A stretch of 44,630 nucleotides of DNA, taken from assembly GCA_904395885.1 (NCBI GenBank), contig CAJFOF010000023.1, positions 1 through 44,630 of the forward strand, in the 5' to 3' direction. Below the pieces are notes generated by a model. That model did no database searches and was not told where the DNA came from. It saw nothing but the letters and a program-made list of their open reading frames with translations. Origin of the DNA: an uncultured Lachnospiraceae bacterium. GTDB lineage: Bacteria; Bacillota; Clostridia; Lachnospirales; Lachnospiraceae. Below, in pieces: positions 1 through 8,250 of the stretch (position 1 is its first letter; each line of letters starts with the position of its first letter). The position numbers and the translations under genes were made by a program.

Positions 1-468
1 GCACAGGCGATGAAACTTCTTGGCATAAAACAGCGCAGAACCAGAGAAATTTTAGGGAAAATGGTTGAAAGCGGTTGGCTGAGAAACAGGCAGAAATACG
101 ATACCAAGCCGGTCACCGTGAGTCTGCTGTCTGCGAGCAGAAAAATCAGCAATATGATTTTTAACCTGAACTTCTACCAAAAGGACGCCGTGGGAGCGAA
201 TCGGGAAGCTGCAGCCTATCAGGTTTACTTTGTGGATGCTGGCGGCAAGCAGATCAGCGATGTTCAGAAAATTATTGCGGATAAAACAAATGAGAATGGA
301 ACAGAGCGTACATTCCGGTGTACCTTCAATTTGAAACCGTTAAAGTACAGCAATACCGCAGCCTACTATCTGGTGATTGCAGATGAACAAGGGCTTCAGC
401 TCCCGCAGCGGGAGGAATTTCAGATTGACATTGCTTTTGCGGTAGATGAGCTCGATTTCTTCAGCTAA
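1..468 (+). CDS. C-terminal part of a probable BREX PglZ (BrxZ) phosphatase, open at the window edge
   Basis: The frame is open to the left edge, so only the last 155 or so codons are visible; the ATG at 10 is probably internal. From about residue 35 of that ATG onward the protein resembles, from memory of the family, the C-terminal domain of PglZ type A of BREX phage-defence systems: a block reading RKISNMIFNLNFYQK, then ISDVQKIIADKT, ERTF and a final IDIAF motif. The preceding segment (AMKLLGIKQRRTREILGKMV) looks like a winged helix-turn-helix, which I do not expect next to this PglZ tail. PglZ proteins are usually over 800 residues. No brxL or other BREX gene follows, only a terminator and a Uma2 gene. 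It is probably a locus remnant or deletion fusion. The family call is moderate because it rests on motif recognition only. Confidence 0.55.
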   Translation, partial: AQAMKLLGIKQRRTREILGKMVESGWLRNRQKYDTKPVTVSLLSASRKISNMIFNLNFYQKDAVGANREAAAYQVYFVDAGGKQISDVQKIIADKTNENGTERTFRCTFNLKPLKYSNTAAYYLVIADEQGLQLPQREEFQIDIAFAVDELDFFS

Positions 469-597
469 GCTGGCAAGGGGAATAGAGAATGGAACCGATG
501 AATGAGAGTGAAGGTGCAAATCTCCTGGTCTATGTCCGGGAGTTCTTGCTGGCCAGTATTGCAGTTCGGATGATGAAGAAGTGATTGAGAACGTAAG

Positions 598-640
598 AAA
601 TAGCCGCCTATCTTTCCGGGGACAGGGCGGCTATTTTGTA
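598..640. terminator. Bidirectional terminator between the PglZ tail and the Uma2 gene
   Basis: A perfect 11-bp stem, AAATAGCCGCC (598-608) with GGCGGCTATTT (626-636), is followed by TTTTG on the plus strand. It separates two convergent genes and can serve both. Confidence 0.75.
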
Positions 641-1186
641 TTATTTCAGCAATTCTGCAATGATGATGGATAAGCCTTCAAAGATTCCCACGGGCACGGC
701 CTGGGAGAAGGTATAAATGGTCGGGGCCGCATCTTCTTCATAATGGTAAACAGTGGTGCGCTCTTTCTCTGGATCCACAATCCAGTATTCCCGGACGCCA
801 GCCTCGGAATACAGAGCATTTTTTGTAGAGTAATCCATCCGACGGCTGGAGGGGGACACCACCTCAACAATGAGATCCGGAGCACCAGAGCATCCGCGGT
901 CGGTCAGCTTGTTTTTATCACAGATTACGGAGATATCTGGCTCCACCCAATCTTTATCAGCAGCTTCCAGATTGACAGCAAAGGGGGAGGGGTAGACCTC
1001 ACAGCTTCCGTTTTGGGATTCGATGTGGTTTCCAATAATGCGGGAAATTTGCGATATGATCCGCTGATGCATTCGGCTGGGCGGAGCCATGTCATAAAGC
1101 TGCCCGCCGATCAGTTCAGCTCTGCGGTCTTCCGGCAGGTTCCAGTAATCTGCGGATGTATAGGTTTGCCCCTTGGATAACGGCAT
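641..1186 (-). CDS. Uma2 family endonuclease-like protein (DUF820)
   Basis: 181 residues, the usual length for Uma2/DUF820 proteins, which have a PD-(D/E)XK nuclease-type fold and mostly unknown roles. Visible marks are the N-terminal LPEDRRAELIGGQLYDM block, VEPDISV with D84, the core strand PDLIVEVVSPSSRR with E108, K122 in the following helix, and the REYWIVDPE strand. The start is supported by an AGGAGGT ribosome binding site about 7 bases upstream on the minus strand. Directly upstream on the same strand lies a decayed XRE regulator, so the two may once have been one unit. The gene ends at the shared terminator. Uma2 genes are frequent in accessory regions; a biological function cannot be deduced here. 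Confidence 0.85.
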   Translation of the reverse strand: MPLSKGQTYTSADYWNLPEDRRAELIGGQLYDMAPPSRMHQRIISQISRIIGNHIESQNGSCEVYPSPFAVNLEAADKDWVEPDISVICDKNKLTDRGCSGAPDLIVEVVSPSSRRMDYSTKNALYSEAGVREYWIVDPEKERTTVYHYEEDAAPTIYTFSQAVPVGIFEGLSIIIAELLK

Positions 1187-1239
1187 GGTGCGTACCTCCT
1201 TTATATATTTTTCGATTATAAATCTTCCATGACGGCCAG

Positions 1240-1488
1240 CGTCGGCTGTCCGGGTAAGGATATGATATTGTCAAAGTTTCATCCAGCTGCGCTAGTGCCT
1301 CAACCAGCTGACGGCGGAAAGAATCATCTTCATCTTTCATTAATTCTCCAGCAAACTGGGCTATGGTTTCGCTCGTTGTTTTCCACTTTGGAAATAGCAG
1401 TCTTTCCAACTCCCAATCGCTCGCCGAACTTCTCCATTGTTAAATCGAGGTATTTTCTTATTTCCTTAATTCGTTCACCTTGTATCAT
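1240..1488 (-). pseudogene. Decayed XRE-family (Cro/CI-type) regulator
   Basis: From the ATG at 1488 the minus strand reads MIQGERIKEIRKYLDLTMEK and continues through GERLGVGKTAISKVENNERN, a standard XRE helix-turn-helix of the kind found in phages and integrated elements. The frame stops at 1330 after only 52 residues, with a nonsense tail. A second frame overlapping the tail continues with AGELMKDEDDSFRRQLVEAL and LDE, which fits the C-terminal part of the same family. The central region (normally after NERN) is missing. The simplest reading is an internal deletion plus frameshift. A short truncated protein could still be made, since the promoter is intact. Confidence 0.65.
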
Positions 1489-1509
1489 TCCTTCACATCC
1501 TCTGTATTC

Positions 1510-1538
1510 AGAATATTACCGTAGTATAAAAATGTCAA
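1510..1538 (-). promoter_or_regulatory. Sigma-A promoter of the XRE remnant
   Basis: On the minus strand TTGACA (1538-1533), a 17-base spacer and TATTCT (1515-1510) lie about 22 bases before the XRE start codon. The remaining sequence between 1540 and 1811 shows no convincing gene. Confidence 0.6.
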
Positions 1539-1811
1539 TCGAAAAAAGTTGGCAAAGGGGACAAAAAGGACTTGAAACTGTTACTTTTTGGGCCTATAGT
1601 GCGCCCATAGGAAACACCCCTTTTTTGTTCCTAACTGTCAAAGATGGGATTATATGATTCCCACAGAAGAACTGCAATAAGCTGCTTCAGGCTGAATGTG
1701 AACTGACAATGTAAACCGCCCGTCTTTTTCTGTCCCCTTTCACATATATTAAATCAAACAACCTGTCTCGCCGCACTGCGGCAGAGGACAGCCCAGAAAA
1801 GGAATGATCAA

Positions 1812-2963
1812 ATGGTAATATATGTGGTAAAAGAAGGGGACAATGTGGACGCCATCGCCGCGGCTGCCGGAATTCCGGTAGAGACTCTGATCCGGGACAA
1901 CCAGATCGACTATCCTTACCGCCTGGCTGTAGGCCAGTCGCTTTACATTCGGGGGACAGTGCCATGGCCTTACAAGACGACGCTGACCAGTACAGGATAT
2001 GCCTATCCTTTTATTGAGTCTAAGGTTCTGGGAGAGACGCTTCCATACCTGACGGATATCAATGTTTTTTCCTACGGTTTTACAGAAGAAGGCAATCTGA
2101 TCTACCCGGCGTCGGACGATGCGTGGATGATTGAGGCGTCCAGAAAAATGGGGGTTCGACCGGTTATGGTACTGACGCCTATTGGTGCTGACGGGCGGTT
2201 TAATAACAATCTGGTATCAGCCCTGGTACGGAATCCGGCGGTTCAGCAGAAACTGATCTGGGAGATCGGAAGGGCAATGCAGGAACGGCAGTTCGGCGGG
2301 CTGGACATTGATTTTGAGTATGTCCTGGCAGAAGACAGAGAGAATTATGCAGCCTTTGTGCGTCTGACCACACAGGTAATGAATTTGTTTGGATATCCGG
2401 TTTCGGTGGCTCTGGCTCCGAAAACATCTGCCGACCAGAGAGGCCTTTTATATGAAGGAATTGATTACCGGCTTTTGGGAGAAGCGGCGAATCATGTGAT
2501 GCTGATGACCTACGAGTGGGGATATAGCCAGGGACCGCCCATGGCCGTAGCGCCGCTCAATATGGTGAGGCGGGTAGTGGAATATGCGGTGTCCGAGATT
2601 CCGGCAGAAAAAATTCTTCTGGGGATTCCAAATTACGGGTACGACTGGCCACTCCCCTATGAACGGGGAACGACCAGGGCCAGAACCATAAATAATAAGG
2701 AAGCCGTACAGCTTGCCATTGATTTTGGTGTGGAGATCCGGTTTGACGAGACGGCCCAGTCGCCCTATTTTCGTTACTGGCAGTATGGGATCCAGCATGA
2801 GGTGTGGTTTGAAGATATTCGGAGTATAAAAGGCAAATTTGATTTGATTCAGGAATTTGGACTTTTGGGATCCGGTTATTGGCAGCTTATGAATTTCTTT
2901 AAAGCAAACTGGCTGATGATGGATGAGATGTTCTGGATACGGCGGGCAAATATTTCAGCTTGA
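1812..2963 (+). CDS. LysM-GH18 glycosidase, YaaH/SleL-like spore cortex N-acetylglucosaminidase
   Basis: 383 residues. Residues 2-47 form one LysM domain (VVKEGDNVDAIAAAAGIPVE, ending VGQSLYI) for binding peptidoglycan. Residues 55-375 are a glycoside hydrolase family 18 barrel with the catalytic DxDxE signature GLDIDFE (D165, D167, E169); E169 should be the proton donor. The architecture matches SleL/YaaH enzymes, which cut cortex fragments during spore germination. No signal peptide is present, as is usual for coat-associated members made inside the mother cell. An AAAGGA ribosome binding site precedes the ATG. The 3' end overlaps the promoter of the next regulator, so the stress operon downstream is separately transcribed. 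A vegetative cell-wall role is the main alternative. Confidence 0.85.
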   Translation: MVIYVVKEGDNVDAIAAAAGIPVETLIRDNQIDYPYRLAVGQSLYIRGTVPWPYKTTLTSTGYAYPFIESKVLGETLPYLTDINVFSYGFTEEGNLIYPASDDAWMIEASRKMGVRPVMVLTPIGADGRFNNNLVSALVRNPAVQQKLIWEIGRAMQERQFGGLDIDFEYVLAEDRENYAAFVRLTTQVMNLFGYPVSVALAPKTSADQRGLLYEGIDYRLLGEAANHVMLMTYEWGYSQGPPMAVAPLNMVRRVVEYAVSEIPAEKILLGIPNYGYDWPLPYERGTTRARTINNKEAVQLAIDFGVEIRFDETAQSPYFRYWQYGIQHEVWFEDIRSIKGKFDLIQEFGLLGSGYWQLMNFFKANWLMMDEMFWIRRANISA

Positions 2964-2998
2964 CGAAGACGGTATTATGTTATATTATAGCTATAACA
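2960..2998 (+). promoter_or_regulatory. Promoter with overlapping palindromic operator for the GntR-mcsA-mcsB-clpC operon
   Basis: TTGACG (2960-2965), 17 bases, TATTAT (2983-2988). Two overlapping dyads cover the -10 region: a perfect 12-bp palindrome TTATAGCTATAA (2985-2996) and TGTTATA-N7-TATAACA (2978-2998). The position suits autorepression by the YtrA-type regulator whose GTG start is at 3023. I see no repeated GGTCAAA heptads typical of CtsR. Confidence 0.65.
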
Positions 2999-3022
2999 GA
3001 TATAACGAAAGATGGTGATACC

Positions 3023-3406
3023 GTGTATTGGAGTATTGATTTTAGCAGTGACGAGGCGCTGTATCTGCAGCTTTGCAACCGGATCATTATGGACATTGCC
3101 ACTGAGACGCTGAGAGATGGGGATTCCCTCCCATCTGTCCGACAGATGGCGGATCTGATTGGAATAAATATGCACACAGTCAATAAGGCTTATTCTGTGC
3201 TGAAACAGGAGGGCTTTGTGAAGCTGGACCGGCGTAGGGGGGCCTTTGTCTGTCTGGATATGGATAAGATTCAGGCATTGGAGGAGATGCGCCAAAATAT
3301 GGCGGAGGTCGTTGCCAGAGGAATCTGCAGGGATGTCACCAGGGAAGAAGCCCATTCCATTCTGGATCAGGTGTTTGATGCGTTTACGAAGAAAAATAAA
3401 GAGTAG
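3023..3406 (+). CDS. GntR family transcriptional regulator, YtrA subfamily
   Basis: 127 residues from a GTG start. A TTG at 2960 is in frame but lies inside the promoter, and family members typically begin MYWSIDF, as this one does. Residues 10-75 form the GntR winged helix; the recognition region is LPSVRQMADLIGINMHTVNK. The short tail has no effector-binding domain, which defines the YtrA subfamily; such proteins are usually autorepressors of small operons. It stands 45 bases before mcsA and is probably cotranscribed. In Bacillus the first gene of this operon is ctsR, encoding the repressor whose turnover is controlled by McsB and ClpC. Here an unrelated repressor has that place. Its signal is unknown. 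Confidence 0.9.
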   Translation: MYWSIDFSSDEALYLQLCNRIIMDIATETLRDGDSLPSVRQMADLIGINMHTVNKAYSVLKQEGFVKLDRRRGAFVCLDMDKIQALEEMRQNMAEVVARGICRDVTREEAHSILDQVFDAFTKKNKE

Positions 3407-3451
3407 TTTCGGATTTTCCAGCAAGGAAATCATTCTAATGGAGGATATACG

Positions 3452-4018
3452 ATGTTATGTGAAAAATGCAGGATTCGGGAAGCGAATATTAAATATACGG
3501 AAATTATCAATGGCGTAAAAAAGGAGCATAATCTTTGCAGCCAATGCGCCAGAGAAATGGATTTTACGGGATACTCCGCCATATTTGACGGGGAGTTCCC
3601 GCTGGGAAAACTTCTGTCCGGCCTTTTGGGAATTGGAGAGGAGGAAGAGCAAGAAGAAGACAAACTGGCCCAGGTAGTATGTCCGACCTGCGGAACCAGC
3701 TACGAAGAATTTGTCAAGAACAGCCGGTTTGGATGTTCGGACTGCTACAGCGTATTTGATCTTCTGATGAGCGACAATATCAAGAAGCTCCAGGGAGGAG
3801 ATGCCCATGTGGGGAAACGTCCGAAATATCAGAAAATGCAGCCGGCAACGGCAGTTTTGGAGAAGGATGAAGAACCTTCCAAGAGAAGCGTGAAAGAACA
3901 GATCGAGCTGCTGAAGGCAAAGCTGTCCACTGCTGTTGCGGATGAAGAATATGAGCAGGCGGCAAAATACCGTGACGAGATCAGAGAACTGGAGAAGGAG
4001 GAGAATCAGGATGCTTAG
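3452..4018 (+). CDS. mcsA: McsA, zinc-binding activator of protein arginine kinase
   Basis: 188 residues, normal for McsA. Four CxxC pairs (C3/C6, C29/C32, C77/C80, C95/C98) form the zinc-binding half. An acidic linker (EEEEQEEDK, 63-71) lies between the pairs. The C-terminal part from about 146 is a UVR motif (EEYEQAAKYRDEIRELE) like that of UvrB and ClpC. In Bacillus, McsA stimulates the McsB arginine kinase and connects it to ClpC. A GGAGG site lies upstream of the ATG. The gene overlaps mcsB by 8 bases, so translation is likely coupled. Confidence 0.93.
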   Translation: MLCEKCRIREANIKYTEIINGVKKEHNLCSQCAREMDFTGYSAIFDGEFPLGKLLSGLLGIGEEEEQEEDKLAQVVCPTCGTSYEEFVKNSRFGCSDCYSVFDLLMSDNIKKLQGGDAHVGKRPKYQKMQPATAVLEKDEEPSKRSVKEQIELLKAKLSTAVADEEYEQAAKYRDEIRELEKEENQDA

Positions 4019-5057
4019 GTGGTTTGAAAAGGCAGAGACTTCTTCTGGAAATATCGTGTACAGCCGGATTCGTCTGGCCAGAAATTGGGAGGGACACATG
4101 TTCCCTCAGAAACTCTCGGATGAGGAGGGGCTGGAACTGGTGAAACGCCTGGAGTTTGGTCTGAAGGATCTGACGCAGGATGATGGAAGAACCTATGAAT
4201 ATGCGCTGCTGGATGAACTGAAAGATCTGGACCGGCAGGCATTGAGGGAACGGCGGATTTTGAACTCCGGCACTGTGGCGAAGAAAAGCCCGGTGGGGAT
4301 TATCCTGTCGGAGGACGAGGAAACCAGTATTGTCCTGAACGGGGATGACCATATCCGGCTTCAGATATTGGCTCCGGGGCTTCACCTGGAAGAGCTGTGG
4401 CAGAGAGCAGACCGGCTGGATGATTATATTAACGCCAGGTTTCCCTATGCCTTTGATGAAAAATACGGATATCTGACATCCTATCCCACAAATACAGGGA
4501 CAGGACTCAGGGCATGTGCCATCCTGCATCTGCCCACCCTGTCTATGGGAAAGAAATTTTCCAATATGCTGGCGGAGCTGAGCCGTTTCGGCGTCACCAT
4601 CCGCGGCGTTTACGGGGAAGGCTCTGAAAATTACGGAGCTCTCTACGAGGTGGCAAATCAGAAGACCCTTGGACAGAGTGAGAAAGAGATTGTTGAGTTG
4701 GTGACCAAAATAGCCAGACAGCTTGACACTCAGGAGAGAAAAGTGAGAAGGATGGCTCTGGAAAATCACAGATTGGAGCGGGAGGATGAGGCTTACAAGT
4801 CCTACGGCATTTTGAAATATGCCAGACGGCTGACGAAAAAAGATGCCATGATCTTTCTCTCTCAGTTGATGGCGGGTATGGCCGACAGGCTGATTCGGAC
4901 AGAGGAACCTTGCTCCGTATACCGGCTGATGCTGGGAATTCAGACTGCCAACCTTCAGAAACTTTCCAGCAAGCCCCTGAATCAGGAGGAACTGGATGTA
5001 GCACGTGCCGCTTATCTGAGAAGGGAACTGCCTCTTTTAAAAGAGCAGACCAGTTAA
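4011..5057 (+). CDS. mcsB: McsB, protein arginine kinase
   Basis: 348 residues from the ATG at 4011, inside the end of mcsA and preceded by GGAGAAGGAGG; a longer in-frame start at 3936 is unlikely because known McsB proteins begin near MLRWFE. McsB uses a phosphagen-kinase fold to phosphorylate arginines in proteins and tag them for ClpCP. Visible family blocks are SRIRLARNW (nucleotide binding), ILSEDEETSIVLNGDDHIRLQ, YLTSYPTNTGTGLRA and GVYGEGSENYGALYEV. The block at 155-165 normally reads TSCPTN in the family; here tyrosine (Y158) occupies the cysteine position. The nearby NTGTG and arginine remain, so catalysis may persist. mcsA lies upstream and clpC 34 bases downstream, a conserved functional unit. 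Confidence 0.93.
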   Translation: MLRWFEKAETSSGNIVYSRIRLARNWEGHMFPQKLSDEEGLELVKRLEFGLKDLTQDDGRTYEYALLDELKDLDRQALRERRILNSGTVAKKSPVGIILSEDEETSIVLNGDDHIRLQILAPGLHLEELWQRADRLDDYINARFPYAFDEKYGYLTSYPTNTGTGLRACAILHLPTLSMGKKFSNMLAELSRFGVTIRGVYGEGSENYGALYEVANQKTLGQSEKEIVELVTKIARQLDTQERKVRRMALENHRLEREDEAYKSYGILKYARRLTKKDAMIFLSQLMAGMADRLIRTEEPCSVYRLMLGIQTANLQKLSSKPLNQEELDVARAAYLRRELPLLKEQTS

Positions 5058-5091
5058 CATACTAATTACGACATTTAGGAGGACTTAATAT

Positions 5092-7551
5092 ATGACAGAT
5101 CGTTTTACTGCCAAGGCTAAGGAAGCCATTCACTTGTCTGTGGACGCCGCGCAGGAGCTGGGCCGCAGCTATGTGGGGACCGAGCATCTGCTTCTGGGAC
5201 TGATACGGGAAGGAAGCGGTGTGGCAGCCAGAGTGCTAAAAGAAAACGGGGTTGAGGAAAGGAAGGTCATGGACCTGATCAGCCAGTTGATTGCCCCGGA
5301 CAATACAGTGGGTCTGGCGGAACAGGAGGGGTATACTCCCAGCGCCCGCCGGGTGATTGAAAACAGTTACCGTGAGGCCATTCGCTTCAAAGCACCGCTG
5401 ATCGGCACAGAACATCTGCTCCTGGCTATGATCCGGGAGGGAGACTGTGTGGCGGCCCGGCTGCTGAACACTATGGGTATCAGCGTTCAGAAGCTGAACA
5501 TTGACCTTCTGGTGGCAATGGGGGAAGATGCCCCTCAGTCTACCAGGGAAGAGGCTATGAGCGGAAAAACCAGAGGAAAGAAGGAGACGCCGACCCTGGA
5601 TGCCTACAGCCGTGATCTGACGGCTCTTGCCAGGGAGGGAAAACTGGATCCGGTTATCGGACGCCAGACAGAAATGCAGAGAGTCGTCCAGATTCTAAGC
5701 CGCAGAACCAAGAATAATCCCTGCCTGATCGGTGAGCCGGGGGTAGGAAAGACTGCAGTGGTAGAGGGGCTGGCTCAACTGATTGCTTCCGGCGAGGTTC
5801 CGGAGACTATCGCAGACAAACGGGTGGTGACTTTAGACCTTTCCGGTATGGTTGCGGGTTCCAAATATCGGGGAGAATTTGAGGAGAGAATTAAAAAGGT
5901 AATTTCTGAGGTGACTCAGGATGGCGGCGTCCTGCTCTTTATTGATGAGATCCATACCATCATCGGGGCAGGCGGGGCAGAGGGAGCTCTCGATGCTTCC
6001 AACATTTTAAAGCCATCTCTGGCAAGAGGAGAACTGCAGCTCATAGGTGCTACTACTATTGAAGAATACCGGAAATATATTGAGAAAGATGCAGCTCTGG
6101 AACGTCGGTTCCAGCCTGTAACAGTGGACGAGCCTACGGAAAAAGAAGCGGTGGAGATCTTAAAGGGGCTTCGCAACCGCTATGAAGACCACCACAAGGT
6201 CACGATCACGGATGAAGCTCTGGAAGCGGCGGTAAAGCTGTCTGCGCGTTATATCAACGACAGATACCTGCCGGACAAAGCTATTGATCTGATTGACGAG
6301 GCAGCGTCCAAGGTACGCCTCTCAGGGTTTAAGGAGCCATCAGAGATTAAGGACCTGGAAGAAGAGATCGCAGCTCTGGAGAAACAGAAAGAAAATGCCA
6401 TTCGGACAGAGGCTTATGAAAAGGCCGGTGATATTAAGAAGAAACAGGAAAAGAAACGGGAAAAGATCGAAAAGATCCGGGCAAAATGGCAGAAAGAGCG
6501 CAGCAGCAAACCTATGGTAGTCGATGAAAGCGAAGTGGCGGATGTGGTAGCAGAATGGACCAAGATCCCGGTTCGCAAGCTGGAGGAAGAAGAGTCAGAA
6601 AGACTGAAGAAGCTGGAGTCCATCCTTCATCAGCGGGTCGTTGGCCAGGAAGAGGCGGTTGCTTCTGTGGCAAAGGCGATCCGGAGGGGACGGGTAGGAT
6701 TAAAAGATCCCAAGCGGCCAATCGGCTCATTCCTCTTCCTTGGACCTACCGGTGTGGGAAAGACAGAACTTTCAAAAGCTTTGGCAGAGTCTATGTTTGG
6801 CACAGAAAACGCTCTGATCAGGGTTGATATGTCCGAGTACATGGAAAAGCACAGTGTTTCCAAGATGATCGGTTCTCCGCCAGGATACGTAGGATATGAA
6901 GAGGGCGGCCAGCTCAGTGAGAAAGTCCGGAGAAATCCGTATTCCGTTATTCTTTTCGATGAAGTGGAGAAAGCGCATCCCGATGTCTTTAACATCCTTC
7001 TTCAGGTTCTGGATGACGGACACATTACCGACGCCCAGGGGAGGAAGATCGATTTCAAAAATACGATTATCATTATGACTTCCAATGCAGGGGCGGAGAA
7101 CATTATTTCCCCGAAACGGTTGGGATTTGCTTCCTCCAGTGATGAGAAGGAAAATTACAACTTCATGAAGGGCCGTGTTATGGACGAGGTGAAGCGTCTG
7201 TTTAAGCCGGAATTCCTCAACAGAATCGACGACATCATTGTCTTCCACCAGCTCACAAAAGAGCATATGAAGGAGATTGTTTCCATTATGCTGCAGTCGA
7301 TCATCGCAAGGGCCAAAGAGCAGATGGCTATCACGCTGGATGTAACGCCGGAAGCAAAAGAACTTTTGGTGGAAAAAGGATATGATGAGAAATATGGTGC
7401 ACGGCCGCTTCGCCGGACGATCCAGAATCTGCTGGAAGACAAGCTGGCGGAAGCCGTTCTGGAAGGCACGGTGAAAGTGGGCGATGAGGTAGAGGTAAAG
7501 CCCGATGGGGAAGGCCTTGACTTTTCTCTGAAGGTTCCGCTAAATTGCTAG
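5092..7551 (+). CDS. clpC: ClpC, AAA+ unfoldase of the ClpCP protease
   Basis: 819 residues, full length. Two Clp_N repeats (about 5-145) receive adaptors and phosphoarginine substrates. The first AAA+ module has Walker A GEPGVGKT (214-221) and Walker B LLFIDEIH (281-288). A short coiled middle domain with a UVR-like stretch ([20 protein letters not shown]) follows at about 425-465, diagnostic of ClpC rather than ClpB. The second AAA+ module has [10 protein letters not shown] near 550 and [13 protein letters not shown] near 620. KRLGFASS near 680 carries the LGF loop that docks on ClpP. A TAGGAGGA site precedes the ATG. It is the last gene of the operon with mcsA and mcsB. Cytoplasmic protein quality control is the expected role. 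Confidence 0.96.
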   Translation: MTDRFTAKAKEAIHLSVDAAQELGRSYVGTEHLLLGLIREGSGVAARVLKENGVEERKVMDLISQLIAPDNTVGLAEQEGYTPSARRVIENSYREAIRFKAPLIGTEHLLLAMIREGDCVAARLLNTMGISVQKLNIDLLVAMGEDAPQSTREEAMSGKTRGKKETPTLDAYSRDLTALAREGKLDPVIGRQTEMQRVVQILSRRTKNNPCLIGEPGVGKTAVVEGLAQLIASGEVPETIADKRVVTLDLSGMVAGSKYRGEFEERIKKVISEVTQDGGVLLFIDEIHTIIGAGGAEGALDASNILKPSLARGELQLIGATTIEEYRKYIEKDAALERRFQPVTVDEPTEKEAVEILKGLRNRYEDHHKVTITDEALEAAVKLSARYINDRYLPDKAIDLIDEAASKVRLSGFKEPSEIKDLEEEIAALEKQKENAIRTEAYEKAGDIKKKQEKKREKIEKIRAKWQKERSSKPMVVDESEVADVVAEWTKIPVRKLEEEESERLKKLESILHQRVVGQEEAVASVAKAIRRGRVGLKDPKRPIGSFLFLGPTGVGKTELSKALAESMFGTENALIRVDMSEYMEKHSVSKMIGSPPGYVGYEEGGQLSEKVRRNPYSVILFDEVEKAHPDVFNILLQVLDDGHITDAQGRKIDFKNTIIIMTSNAGAENIISPKRLGFASSSDEKENYNFMKGRVMDEVKRLFKPEFLNRIDDIIVFHQLTKEHMKEIVSIMLQSIIARAKEQMAITLDVTPEAKELLVEKGYDEKYGARPLRRTIQNLLEDKLAEAVLEGTVKVGDEVEVKPDGEGLDFSLKVPLNC

Positions 7552-7566
7552 AAATTTGCACAGAAA

Positions 7567-7793
7567 GATGGTATAATGAGCCTTGCAGAGCTCCGTGCTT
7601 GCACAGGGAGCTCTATAAGGCGAATAGCCTCATCGAGCCGATAGGCGAGATGGTATAATAACCGCAAAGCGGTTATTATATCTGTGCATGCCGGTTTCTG
7701 CGTTTACCGCAGAAGTCCGGGCACTAAAATCCGCCGGAGGCTATCATGGCCCGCAGGGCCATGGTATAATAACCACAACGTGGTTATTATACC
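7567..7793. repeat. Palindromic intergenic repeat cluster after clpC
   Basis: The 285-base gap holds several hairpins: AGAGCTCC/GGAGCTCT (7587-7614), TATAATAACCGC-AAA-GCGGTTATTATA (7654-7680, 12-bp perfect stem), TTCTGCG/CGCAGAA (7696-7714), CATGGCCC-GCA-GGGCCATG (7745-7763) and a perfect 14-bp stem 7763-7776 with 7780-7793. The phrase ATGGTATAAT occurs three times (from 7568, 7650, 7761). A 34-base segment (7681-7714) recurs with 5 mismatches at 12512-12545. There is no strong T-run, so this is repeat DNA (REP-like) more than a classic terminator, although it may act as one. The last TATAAT could also serve the gene at 7837. Confidence 0.7.
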
Positions 7794-7836
7794 TGATAAA
7801 ATCTTACACCATATAAAACACCAGGAGGATAAATAG

Positions 7837-8247
7837 ATGCCGGAGAATGAATTAATCCGCAGCGAGGCTGACGGAACAATCAGTTTTGGAGATTACAAAT
7901 TGCCTTCCAAGCAAAAAGTGGACAATTTTGAACATCAGGGCGATTTATATAAAGTCAAGACCTGCTGTGAGATTACCAAATTAGAGCGAAACGGTATGTT
8001 TGTCTATGAATCTGTGCCGGGCACTGCAGTTGAGCATTTGAATGTTACCGGACGGGGATGTACCTGTCAGGTAAAAGGTGACAGGGATGCACAGCTTACC
8101 ATTCAATTAGAGGATGACACAGAATATGAAGTATTTGTGGACGATGTTTCTGTGGGCGGAATGACGACAAATATGAGCGGAAAGCTGGTAGTCAGCGTGG
8201 AGCTGAACGAGGGAACGGCTGCAGATATCCGCGTGGAGAAGAGATAA
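7837..8247 (+). CDS. Conserved small protein of unknown function upstream of radA
   Basis: 136 residues with a clear CCAGGAGG ribosome binding site. I do not recognise a domain of known function; proteins in this place beside radA in related clostridia are sometimes labelled endosialidase, which I would not trust as a function. Visible features: no signal peptide or membrane segment, a basic-to-acidic alternation, a cysteine pair (CC) near residue 48 and CTC near 76, and many short beta-strand-like stretches, suggesting a small beta-rich cytoplasmic protein. The stop is 3 bases before radA, so the two genes are translationally linked. A role connected with RadA or its expression is only an inference from position. 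Confidence 0.75.
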   Translation: MPENELIRSEADGTISFGDYKLPSKQKVDNFEHQGDLYKVKTCCEITKLERNGMFVYESVPGTAVEHLNVTGRGCTCQVKGDRDAQLTIQLEDDTEYEVFVDDVSVGGMTTNMSGKLVVSVELNEGTAADIRVEKR

Positions 8248-8250
8248 TAT

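Noticed and set aside
489..584. 31-codon frame between the PglZ tail and the terminator
   Set aside because: It has no convincing ribosome binding site and no recognisable content.
2960..3022. CtsR operator at the clpC operon
   Set aside because: No tandem GGTCAAA heptads are present; the dyads have a different sequence.
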